From contig NC_015138.1 in assembly GCF_000176855.2 (NCBI RefSeq), positions 2,356,001 through 2,420,000 on the forward strand: 64,000 bases of DNA, in the 5' to 3' direction. A program made the translations under genes and the position numbers. Under the pieces are notes generated by a model, which saw nothing but the letters and a program-made list of their open reading frames with translations, was not told where the DNA came from and did not search any database. Positions 11,187 to 18,829 of this stretch are shown piece by piece; the first letter of the stretch is position 1, and every line of letters starts with the position of its first letter. Source of the stretch: Paracidovorax avenae ATCC 19860. Lineage in GTDB: Bacteria; Pseudomonadota; Gammaproteobacteria; Burkholderiales; Burkholderiaceae_C.

Positions 11187-12179
11187 TCAGCGGACGACCT
11201 GCGCGGCCGACTTCACCAGCGCGTCGGACAGCTTCACGCCCTGTTTCTCGGCGGCACCGGGGTTCACGAAGAGCTCCATCTTCGTGCTGATCTCTGGCTT
11301 GATGTCGCCGGGCTTCTCGCCCTTGAGGATGCGCACCACCATGCGGCCCGTCTGCTCGCCCAGGTCGCGGTAGTTGATGCCGTAGGCGGCGATGGCGCCG
11401 CGCTTCACGCTGTCGGTGTCCGCGGCCACCAGCGGCAGCTTGGCCTCCTGGCCCACCTTCACCAGCGCCTCGTAGGCCGAGACCACGTTGTTGTCGGTGC
11501 CGGTGTAGATCACGTCGGCCTTGCCCACGAGGCTGCGCGCGGCGGCGCCCACGTCCACCGAGCGCGGCGCGGCGGCCTCCACCAGGGTCATGCCCAGCTT
11601 GGGCAGCAGGGTCTTGAGCTCCTTCACCACCACGGCGGAGTTCGCCTCGCCGGGGTTGTAGACCACGCCCACGCGCTTGGCGCCGGGCACCACCTGCCGG
11701 ACCAGCTCCATCTGCTTGTCGAGCGCGAGCACGTCGGACACGCCGGTCACGTTGGTTTTGGAGGGCTCCCAGTTCGCTACCAGCTTGGCGGCCACCGGAT
11801 CGGTCACGGCGGAGAACACCACCGGCACGTTCTTGGTGGCGGCCACCACGGCCTGCGCGGAGGGTGTGGCGATGGCCACGATGGCATCGGGCTGGTCACC
11901 CACGAACTTGCGCGCGATCTGCGCGGCCGTGCCGGTGTTGCCCTGGGCGCTCTGGTACTGCCACTTGAGCGTCTTGCCCTCTTCGTAGCCGGCGGCCTGC
12001 AGGCTGGCCTTCACGCCGTCGCGGATCGAGTCCAGTGCCGGGTGCTCGACGATGGCCGTCACTGCCACGGACTTGGGGGTGGAGGCCTGCTGGGCCAGGA
12101 CGGCCGGCGGGGTGCCGGCGACGACAGCCGCCACGGCCAGCGCGAGAGCGCCCCAGGGCGCGCCAAACGAATGCTTCAT
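11187..12179 (-). CDS. ABC transporter substrate-binding protein (PF04392 type)
   Basis: A 330-residue periplasmic binding protein: signal peptide up to about residue 30 (ALAVAAVVAGTPPAVLAQQA), then a two-lobed fold beginning KSVAVTAIVEHPALDSIRDG, typical of the ABC_sub_bind family. The ATG at 12177-12179 is chosen because the signal peptide begins there; the longer open frame upstream is leader sequence. First gene of the transporter operon. Related proteins bind aromatic amino acids, but ligand residues cannot be judged by eye. Confidence 0.92.
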   Translation of the reverse strand: MKHSFGAPWGALALAVAAVVAGTPPAVLAQQASTPKSVAVTAIVEHPALDSIRDGVKASLQAAGYEEGKTLKWQYQSAQGNTGTAAQIARKFVGDQPDAIVAIATPSAQAVVAATKNVPVVFSAVTDPVAAKLVANWEPSKTNVTGVSDVLALDKQMELVRQVVPGAKRVGVVYNPGEANSAVVVKELKTLLPKLGMTLVEAAAPRSVDVGAAARSLVGKADVIYTGTDNNVVSAYEALVKVGQEAKLPLVAADTDSVKRGAIAAYGINYRDLGEQTGRMVVRILKGEKPGDIKPEISTKMELFVNPGAAEKQGVKLSDALVKSAAQVVR

Positions 12180-12268
12180 GCTCGAAATTTCCTGTCCGCC
12201 CGGCCGCGCGGGGCGCGCCATGGGCGGTGGCGTGCACGGGCGGCCCGAAGGCGGCCCGCCGGTGTGAT

Positions 12269-12305
12269 CGTCCCTGCAGAGATGGACCAGACGCGTGCAG
12301 GGACG
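12269..12305 (-). promoter_or_regulatory. Hairpin in the leader of the ABC transporter operon
   Basis: CGTCCCTGCA and TGCAGGGACG form a perfect 10-bp stem around a 17-nt loop, starting 90 nt upstream of the binding-protein start. No T-run follows it in the direction of transcription. It may be an RNA regulatory element or a protein-binding dyad. I do not recognise it as a known riboswitch class. Confidence 0.4.
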
Positions 12306-12808
12306 GAGGCCGCTGCCTGGAGCCCGGGAGTCTAGCGACTGTGTCGCCCGCGGGCTCGCACGCGTGCCCCGATGGCGCAGCGCGGCGGTGCGGAATCCCC
12401 GTGGCGGGCCGCCGGTTCGCTGGTTCTGCGGCGCGTGTTCGGCGCCCGGATCCGGGGTCGCGCGAGCGCAGGGTTTGTTTGCCCAGCGCCGGGTCGGTCC
12501 ATCGAACTTCACGGGATTGCGCAACTTTCTTGCTTTCCTGATCTGCAAGGTCAATAAGAGATGAACTGGTTCAGGAAATTACTGCTGGGTCGTGAAATTG
12601 TGGAGGCTCCAGTACGGGTCTGTAGACCGGGTTTTTAGGTCATTTCTATCGTATTCAGGGTGTGTCAGTGCTTCCGGAAGCTCCTCGAAACTTCCACGTA
12701 GATCGCTTGGGATATATGTAAATCAATAAGTTATGGGGTTGAAGGGCGCGAGTCTGGAAGCTTGGATAAGTTCCCTTCTCTGGTAAGTGTTAGCGTTATG
12801 AATAGTGA

Positions 12809-12831
12809 GAAATTCCGTAATGAGGAATTTC
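12809..12831. promoter_or_regulatory. 8-bp palindrome upstream of the phosphonate cluster
   Basis: GAAATTCC and GGAATTTC are separated by seven bases in the AT-rich region 155 nt before the PEP mutase start. It is the most operator-like dyad near the probable promoter of the cluster. The cluster encodes no regulator of its own, so any protein binding here would come from elsewhere. Confidence 0.4.
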
Positions 12832-12985
12832 AAGAAATTGAAATATTATTGCAACGCTTTTGTGGTTGAGACTACTTGGCGAGGCGCTGGGCCGAGCTGA
12901 TGTTTCATTGCGGGATGGGCTGCGTCCTGCATGGCGGCAGCGGTCTGCCGGTCGGATAGCGGTTCCAACAGCCGAAGGAGGTGAA

Positions 12986-13936
12986 ATGACTCTGACAATC
13001 GAGCGCAACGCGTTGCAACGTCGCGATGAGGTACTGGCTTCCAAACTGCGTGCCCTCATCTCCGGCCCGCAAACGGGATTTCTCATGGAGGCGCACAACG
13101 GACTGTCCGCGCGCATCGTGGCGGAGGCCGGCTTCAAGGGGATCTGGGCATCGGGCCTGTCGATCTCCGCTTCGCTGGGCGTGCGCGATGCCAACGAGGC
13201 GTCCTGGACCCAGACGCTGGAGGTGGTGGAATTCATGACCGACAGCACCGATCTGCCCGTGCTGCTGGACGGCGACACGGGGTATGGCAACTTCAACAGC
13301 GTGCGCCGCCTCGTGCGCAAGCTGTGCCAGCGCAATGTGGCGGGCGTGTGCCTGGAGGACAAGATCTTTCCGAAAACGAACTCCTTCATTGGTGAAAGCC
13401 AGGAGCTTGCGGATCCGGACGAGTTCGCAGGAAAGATCAAGGCCGCCAAGGACAGCCAGCTCAACGATGCGTTCTGCATCGTTGCGCGTGTCGAGGCGTT
13501 GATTGCCGGACGAGGCCTGACGGAGGCCCTCAAGCGGGCAGAGAAGTACCACGCGGCCGGGGCGGATGCGATCCTCATCCATTCGAAAAAGAGCGATGCT
13601 GCCGAGATCCTGCAGTTCGCAGAGCATTGGCAGGACCGGGGCCCCCTGATCATCGTTCCGACCATGTACTACGCGGTGCCGACGGAGCGCTTCATCGACG
13701 CAAAGATCGCCGCGATCATCTGGGCCAACCACAACCTGCGCGCCTCGGTGGCGAGCATGAGGCGCGTTTGCGAGACCATCTACCGCGAGCGATCGCTCAA
13801 GGACATCGAGAACGATCTGCCGCGGGTCAAGGAGATCTTCGATCTCGTCGAGCAGGATGAACTCACGCAGGCCGAGCATCGCTACCTGCCCCGCGGGAAT
13901 GCCCTGGACCCGGTCTCCACAGGAGCACTTCAATGA
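12986..13936 (+). CDS. pepM: Phosphoenolpyruvate mutase
   Basis: Converts PEP to phosphonopyruvate, forming the carbon-phosphorus bond that starts nearly all phosphonate biosynthesis. The 316-residue product has the diagnostic [10 protein letters not shown] motif at residues 124-133. The EDK and N of this motif separate the mutase from isocitrate-lyase relatives. Mg-site acids are visible at D95 and D97 (LLDGDTGYG) and a gate aspartate at about D68. The ATG at 12986 follows a strong AAGGAGGT ribosome site; the open frame upstream lacks family sequence. Its stop overlaps the start of the decarboxylase gene by 4 nt, implying translational coupling. Confidence 0.96.
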   Translation: MTLTIERNALQRRDEVLASKLRALISGPQTGFLMEAHNGLSARIVAEAGFKGIWASGLSISASLGVRDANEASWTQTLEVVEFMTDSTDLPVLLDGDTGYGNFNSVRRLVRKLCQRNVAGVCLEDKIFPKTNSFIGESQELADPDEFAGKIKAAKDSQLNDAFCIVARVEALIAGRGLTEALKRAEKYHAAGADAILIHSKKSDAAEILQFAEHWQDRGPLIIVPTMYYAVPTERFIDAKIAAIIWANHNLRASVASMRRVCETIYRERSLKDIENDLPRVKEIFDLVEQDELTQAEHRYLPRGNALDPVSTGALQ

Positions 13937-15126
13937 TCAGCGGCATGGACTTCGTCGATTCGGCGACACGGCTGGGTTTCAACTTCTACGTGAGCGTCCC
14001 CTGCTCGTACCTCACGCCCTTGCTCAACGGCGTGCTGAGCGATGCGAAGGTGGACCATGTCATGGCCTCCAGCGAGGGCGAGGCCGTGGGGATCGCCGCC
14101 GGCGCCTACCTGGGCGGGCGCCTGCCGGTCGTGATGATGCAGAACTCGGGGCTCGGCAATGCCGTGAACCCTCTCACATCGCTGAACCACATCTTCAAGA
14201 TTCCGTCATTGCTGATCTGCAGCTGGCGCGGATCACCGGGCGTACCGGATGAGCCGCAGCACCGGCTCATGGGGGAGATCACGCACCGGCTGCTGGACAC
14301 GCTCCAGATACCGCACGGCCCCTTCCCCTGGAAGCCGGAACTCATCGGCCCGGCCCTGCAGACGGCGCGCGAGGTCATTGACCGTACCCAACTGCCGTAT
14401 GCGCTCGTGGTGGACCCCAATGTCCTGGAAACCGAGGAGCTCAAGGCCGTCGGTCTGGTGCGTCCCCCGTCGGCCACGCTGCGCACGCTGGGAGACCCCG
14501 CGATGGCCCTTCCCAGCCGGGAAGACGTTCTGCGAACCGTCGTCGCTACGGCACCGCCACAGGCGGGGCTCATCGCGACAACGGGCAAGACGGGCCGGGA
14601 ATTGTTCTGCATTGAAGACAGCCATCGCCACCTCTACCTGGTCGGCTCCATGGGCTGCGCGAGCGCTGTCGGTCTGGGGGCCGCACTGGCCACGGATCGG
14701 CCGATCATCGTGCTCGACGGCGACGGCGCGGCCCTCATGAAGCTGGGCAATCTTTCGACCATCGGTCGCTACCGTCCCTCGTCGATGGTGCACCTCGTGA
14801 TCGACAACGGGGTTCACGACAGCACCGGGGGGCAGCCGACGAACTCGGGCAACATCGATTTCTCGCAGATCGCCTCCGCGTGCGGCTACCAGGTCATCTA
14901 CTCATGCAACGGCATCGACGCGGTGGCGGAGGCGCTGCGCAGCGCCCTGGACTCGGTCGGGCCGCATTTCATCCATGTACGGGTCCGGCCGGGCTCCATG
15001 CACAACCTTCCCAGGCCAACGGTTTCGCCGGAGGAGGTGGGGCGCCGTTTCTCTCGCCACCTGTTGTCGGACGCCGATGCCGAGGCCCAGGCGGTTCCCG
15101 AGCGCGCTGACCAGGTGGGTGCCTGA
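13933..15126 (+). CDS. ppd: Phosphonopyruvate decarboxylase
   Basis: A 397-residue thiamine-diphosphate enzyme that decarboxylates phosphonopyruvate to phosphonoacetaldehyde, the irreversible step that pulls the unfavourable mutase reaction forward. The N-terminal half has the pyrimidine-binding domain with its catalytic glutamate in [20 protein letters not shown]. The C-terminal half has the TPP motif [11 protein letters not shown] with [11 protein letters not shown]. It overlaps pepM by 4 nt. The pairing pepM-ppd in one operon is the hallmark of phosphonate biosynthesis. Confidence 0.95.
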   Translation: MISGMDFVDSATRLGFNFYVSVPCSYLTPLLNGVLSDAKVDHVMASSEGEAVGIAAGAYLGGRLPVVMMQNSGLGNAVNPLTSLNHIFKIPSLLICSWRGSPGVPDEPQHRLMGEITHRLLDTLQIPHGPFPWKPELIGPALQTAREVIDRTQLPYALVVDPNVLETEELKAVGLVRPPSATLRTLGDPAMALPSREDVLRTVVATAPPQAGLIATTGKTGRELFCIEDSHRHLYLVGSMGCASAVGLGAALATDRPIIVLDGDGAALMKLGNLSTIGRYRPSSMVHLVIDNGVHDSTGGQPTNSGNIDFSQIASACGYQVIYSCNGIDAVAEALRSALDSVGPHFIHVRVRPGSMHNLPRPTVSPEEVGRRFSRHLLSDADAEAQAVPERADQVGA

Positions 15127-15144
15127 TCGATCGGGAAACCAGTC

Positions 15145-16104
15145 ATGACAATTGCATACGACCTGCCGTTCGAGAGGTGGGCCTCCACTGCGAAGGTGCG
15201 CGGAGAGATTCCGTCGCACCAGGCGACCGAGATGGACTGGACCCGGGGGCTTCTATTCACCCCGGAGCTCGTGCCGAGCGTGTCCCATCCCTTGGTGGCC
15301 AGGCGCGGACCGGAGGCTGCCAGGTGGCTGCTCGCCCAGGCATTGTTTTCGAATCTGGAGTTCACCCAGGTTCTCGAACATGAGGTGGTGAACCATGCCG
15401 TCTACAGCATTGCGCGTGGCAGATCGGGCTTCGATCTGCCGGGCGCCATGGTTGCCGACGCATGGAACATCCTGGTGGACGAGTCCTACCACGGCAAGAT
15501 CACCGCCGACTTGTCGCGTCTGGCGGAAGCGCGCACGGGTATTCGAAACCATGCGCCAAGGGTGCCGGCGTTCTTTCTTCGGCTTCAGCGTGAAGTCGCG
15601 CGGGCCGATCCCGCGCTGCGGCCGCTGCTGCCGATCTTCTTCTGCTCGATCTCCGAGACGCTCATCACGAAGAACCTGGTCGAGGTCCCCCGGGACCCAC
15701 GGGTCATTGCGCCGATCCGGCAGGTGATGAAAGATCACGCGGAGGACGAGAGCAAGCATCACCGCTTCTTCGCGAGCTTCATTGCGCAGGCCTGGCCGCA
15801 GTTGCCCGAAACCCTGAAAGCCAAGATCGGCCCGCTGCTGCCGAAGTTCATATCCATCTTCATCGATCCGGACATCGTGTTCATCCGCAGCCAGCTGCGG
15901 GAAATCGGTCTCGGCGAAGACGATGCCGATCAGGTCATCTTCGACTGCTACTCCGAAGCGAGCCTCGCGGAGTCCCGTCGCAACGGTGCGAGGTCCTCCA
16001 TCAGTGCGCTGCGCAAGGCGGGCGTGGCCGACAGCGCGTACCTGCGCGATGAGATGCACCGGTACGGCCTTTCCATGGATATTCCCGAGGGGGTTGCGGC
16101 ATGA
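15145..16104 (+). CDS. AurF-like diiron N-oxygenase
   Basis: A 319-residue protein resembling AurF (p-aminobenzoate N-oxygenase, PF11583), a non-haem diiron enzyme that oxidises amines to hydroxylamine or nitro groups. A plausible ligand set can be traced: a glutamate in LEHEVVNHA (about E78/E80), E113 and H116 (DESYH), E171 (SISETL), and H198, E202, H205 (HAEDESKHH). This reproduces the ExxH and HxxxExxH spacings of AurF. It lies between ppd and a nucleotidyltransferase gene, which it overlaps by 4 nt. In this setting it probably oxidises nitrogen on a phosphonate intermediate, though C-H oxidation is possible. The true substrate is unknown. Confidence 0.82.
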   Translation: MTIAYDLPFERWASTAKVRGEIPSHQATEMDWTRGLLFTPELVPSVSHPLVARRGPEAARWLLAQALFSNLEFTQVLEHEVVNHAVYSIARGRSGFDLPGAMVADAWNILVDESYHGKITADLSRLAEARTGIRNHAPRVPAFFLRLQREVARADPALRPLLPIFFCSISETLITKNLVEVPRDPRVIAPIRQVMKDHAEDESKHHRFFASFIAQAWPQLPETLKAKIGPLLPKFISIFIDPDIVFIRSQLREIGLGEDDADQVIFDCYSEASLAESRRNGARSSISALRKAGVADSAYLRDEMHRYGLSMDIPEGVAA

Positions 16105-16799
16105 GGGCGATCATCTTGGCGGCAGGCGTCGGCAGCCGCATCCGTGGGCACACGGCCAGTCCGAAGTGCTTGCTCAGGATCGATGGAAAGACCTTGCTGC
16201 AACACCAGCTCGATGCGTTGCAGGAACTGGGGGTTTCCGATGTCCATGTCATCGTCGGCTACCGCAGCAAGGAAATCATCGGTGCGCTCCCCGGGCATGT
16301 ACAGCATCACGTTTATTCGCAGTATGCGGAGACGAACAACCTCTGGACCCTCGCTGCCTTCAGCGAGCTGCTGCAGGGGGACTGCCTGGTGCAGTTCGCG
16401 GACGTAAGGGTCTCGAGAGACGCACTGCGGGATCTGCTGTGCTGCTCGTCCGATGTGGCGCTTCTTGGCGACGGACGCCAGTGTCTCGAGGGCACGATGC
16501 GAATTCGGGCGCGTGGCGAGCAGCTGCTGGAGGTCGGCAGCCACATTCCGGTGTCCGAGGGGCACGGGAACTTCATCGGCCTGGCACGCTTCGGGGCAGC
16601 CGCTTCACCCAGGCTGGGAGCGCTGATCAACCGATGCGTCCAACTCGGCCAGCGGCGCCAGGACTACTACACCGCGGTGCTGCCCGAATTGTGCTCCGAG
16701 CATCGGGCGCATGTCGTCTGGCTTGGCGGCAAGTCGTGGGCTGAGGTCGATGACGTTTCCGATCTGGAACGGGCCCAGGCAATTTCATTCGATGCGTGA
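16101..16799 (+). CDS. CTP-type nucleotidyltransferase (phosphonate cytidylyltransferase candidate)
   Basis: A 232-residue single-domain nucleotidyltransferase: LAAGVGSRIRGHTASPKCLL is the NTP-binding signature, and E/D residues for Mg binding are visible (LVQFADVRVS; SWAEVDD). It resembles LicC/PntC-type cytidylyltransferases, which make CMP esters of phosphocholine or 2-aminoethylphosphonate. In FR-900098 biosynthesis the phosphonate is carried as a CMP conjugate during tailoring, and this gene may do the same here. It overlaps the oxygenase gene by 4 nt. Nucleotide specificity is inferred, not seen. Confidence 0.85.
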   Translation: MRAIILAAGVGSRIRGHTASPKCLLRIDGKTLLQHQLDALQELGVSDVHVIVGYRSKEIIGALPGHVQHHVYSQYAETNNLWTLAAFSELLQGDCLVQFADVRVSRDALRDLLCCSSDVALLGDGRQCLEGTMRIRARGEQLLEVGSHIPVSEGHGNFIGLARFGAAASPRLGALINRCVQLGQRRQDYYTAVLPELCSEHRAHVVWLGGKSWAEVDDVSDLERAQAISFDA

Positions 16800-16837
16800 T
16801 CGCATCAGCGTGACAGCTATTTCGCTAGGAGGCAGAG

Positions 16838-18826
16838 ATGTGCGGCTTTGTGGGTATTTTTCATCGAGACGGTCAGTCGTTCGAAGAACGTGAGGTGCTG
16901 AACCGAATGAACCAGACCATCGTCCACCGGGGGCCCGACGATGCCGGGATGCATGTCTCCGGGCCTGTCGGTCTGGCCTTTCGCCGCCTGAGCGTCATCG
17001 ACGTACCGGGTGGGCATCAACCCATGATTGATCCGGCCACCGGCGTGGCACTGGTTTTCAACGGAGAAATCTACAACTACAAGGAACTACGGCGGGAGCT
17101 CGAAGGGGCTGGGGCGGTGTTCCGCACCCGCTCGGACACGGAGGTGCTGCTGCGCAGTTTCATTCGCTGGGGCGCGCAATGCGTGGATCATCTCTCCGGC
17201 ATGTTCGCGTTCGCGGCGTGGGACCCGCGCTCCGGGTCCCTGACGGTGGCGCGGGACCGGCTCGGCGTCAAGCCCTTCTACTGGACGGAGATCGGTAAGG
17301 ATTTCCTGTTCGCATCGGAGGTCAAGGCGTTCTTCCAGCATCCCAGATTCCACAAGCGTGCCAGCCTGGACGGCATTTCGAGCTATCTGTCGTTTCGGCA
17401 GCCGGTCTGGGAGCAGACCTACTTCGAAGGCGTCCACAAGCTGCTCCCCGGGGAGATGATGGTGGTGACGCCGCGGCAGATGCAGCGCCGCCGCTACTGG
17501 GCGTTGCCGGTGCCCCGTCCTGACCATCGGAAAAGCGAAGCCGCCTGGATGGAAGAGCTTCATGACAAGCTCAACGCCGCCGTTCGGCGCTGCCTCGTGG
17601 CGGATGTGCCGCTGGGCGCCTACCTCAGTGGTGGCCTGGACTCGAGCATCCTCGTCGCCTTGATGGCCAGGAACATGACGACCAAGCCGCAGACGTTCTC
17701 GATCGGCTACGGGGTTCATGGCTACGACGAAGGCGAGTTCGCGGCGGAGGTGGCAGAGGCCGTTGGCGCCGAGCACACCCATCTGACGATCGACCAGCGG
17801 GAGTATGTCCAAGGCATGGCGCCCTTGATCGAACAATGCGATGCGCCACTGATGATTCCGCAGATGGTCGCGGTTCTCAAGCTGTCGAAGGAAATCCGGC
17901 GCCATGTGAAGGTCGCTTTGTGCGGCGATGGCGCAGATGAGCTGTTCGGCGGCTATGGGCGGGTGATGCGGTCGCCGTTCGACTGGAAAAAGATCCACGT
18001 CATGCGCCGGCTGCTGGGGCCTGCCGCCGGTTCTTTGCAGCGCTTCGGCCGCGATCCTTACGGCCCTGTGGCCAATCTGGGGTGCAAGAACCACCTTGAG
18101 CACTTTCTCAATGTCTATCACTGGATGCCGATCCCGGAAAAGATGGACTTGCTCACTGGCGATGCACGGGCGCAACTGAAGGGGGACCGCGCGACGCTGG
18201 CGGCTTTCGACGAGGCGTTTTCGGACACCGAGGAGTGCGATCCCCACGACAGGGTGCTGCACGCCTTTCAGAAGATCCACCTCGGCTGCGTGCTCGACAA
18301 GGTGGATACCATCGGCATGCTCGCATCGCTGGAGGGGCGCGTACCGTTCGTCGACCACGAACTGGTCGAGACCTTCATACACATGCCGCATGCGTTGAAG
18401 ATGAAGTGGCGCTCTCCCATGTCACTGCTTCGCGCGCTCGGCACGTCGGCATTCAAGGCGTCCGAAGTGCTGGATCAGAACAAGTACCTGCTGCGCAAGC
18501 ACGGTCAGTCGCTGCTCCCGGGGCACCTCGCGCACCGCAAGAAGATGGGGTTTCCGACGCCCCTTGATGACTGGATGAAGTCGGGGATGCTGGACGACGC
18601 GCGGGCCCTGCTGCTGGATCAGCGTTCGCGCGAACGCGGTATCTTCGACCCGAAGCGGCTGGAGCATTTCCTGGGCAACCCGCAGTCGCTGGATTACGAC
18701 TTCTACGGAAAGAAGGTGTGGATGCTCATGAACCTGGAGTTGTGGTTCCGGCGGGTGGTGGACAGCCAGGTGCAGGAGCCCAGTGTCACGGCTTCCCGGC
18801 TGGAAGCCCCGGCGATGGTGGCGTAG
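16838..18826 (+). CDS. Asparagine-synthetase-like glutamine amidotransferase
   Basis: A 662-residue AsnB-type protein with a glutaminase domain starting MCGFVGIFHRDG (catalytic Cys2 after Met removal) and a synthetase domain with the pyrophosphate loop YLSGGLDSSILVAL. It would activate a carboxylate as an AMP ester and transfer ammonia or an amine to give an amide. It is about 100 residues longer than Escherichia coli AsnB, like the variants found in biosynthetic and exopolysaccharide loci. AGGAGG precedes the ATG. In this cluster the likely acceptor is a phosphonate carboxylate such as phosphonoacetate; ordinary asparagine synthesis is the alternative. Confidence 0.92.
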   Translation: MCGFVGIFHRDGQSFEEREVLNRMNQTIVHRGPDDAGMHVSGPVGLAFRRLSVIDVPGGHQPMIDPATGVALVFNGEIYNYKELRRELEGAGAVFRTRSDTEVLLRSFIRWGAQCVDHLSGMFAFAAWDPRSGSLTVARDRLGVKPFYWTEIGKDFLFASEVKAFFQHPRFHKRASLDGISSYLSFRQPVWEQTYFEGVHKLLPGEMMVVTPRQMQRRRYWALPVPRPDHRKSEAAWMEELHDKLNAAVRRCLVADVPLGAYLSGGLDSSILVALMARNMTTKPQTFSIGYGVHGYDEGEFAAEVAEAVGAEHTHLTIDQREYVQGMAPLIEQCDAPLMIPQMVAVLKLSKEIRRHVKVALCGDGADELFGGYGRVMRSPFDWKKIHVMRRLLGPAAGSLQRFGRDPYGPVANLGCKNHLEHFLNVYHWMPIPEKMDLLTGDARAQLKGDRATLAAFDEAFSDTEECDPHDRVLHAFQKIHLGCVLDKVDTIGMLASLEGRVPFVDHELVETFIHMPHALKMKWRSPMSLLRALGTSAFKASEVLDQNKYLLRKHGQSLLPGHLAHRKKMGFPTPLDDWMKSGMLDDARALLLDQRSRERGIFDPKRLEHFLGNPQSLDYDFYGKKVWMLMNLELWFRRVVDSQVQEPSVTASRLEAPAMVA

Positions 18827-18829
18827 ACC

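Larger units (their letters stand above)
12180..12985. other. Gene-free region between the ABC transporter and the phosphonate cluster
   Basis: I see no convincing coding sequence in these 806 bases. The first part (to about 12540) is GC-rich leader DNA of the divergent ABC operon. From about 12550 to 12860 the composition becomes clearly AT-rich, unlike the rest of the window. It contains a short dyad GGTCTGTAGACC followed by GGGTTTTT (12616-12635) and a longer dyad at 12809-12831. The sharp change marks the left edge of the phosphonate cluster and suggests acquired DNA. Its promoter must lie here or in 12860-12985, but I cannot assign -35/-10 boxes with confidence. Confidence 0.6.

Noticed and set aside
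12616..12635. Intrinsic terminator in the AT-rich region
   Set aside because: GGTCTGTAGACC gives only a four-base stem with four-base loop; too weak to call despite the following T-run.
12796..13665. Minus-strand open frame over the start of the phosphonate cluster
   Set aside because: It lies opposite pepM, is Ser/Arg-rich and has no recognisable domain.
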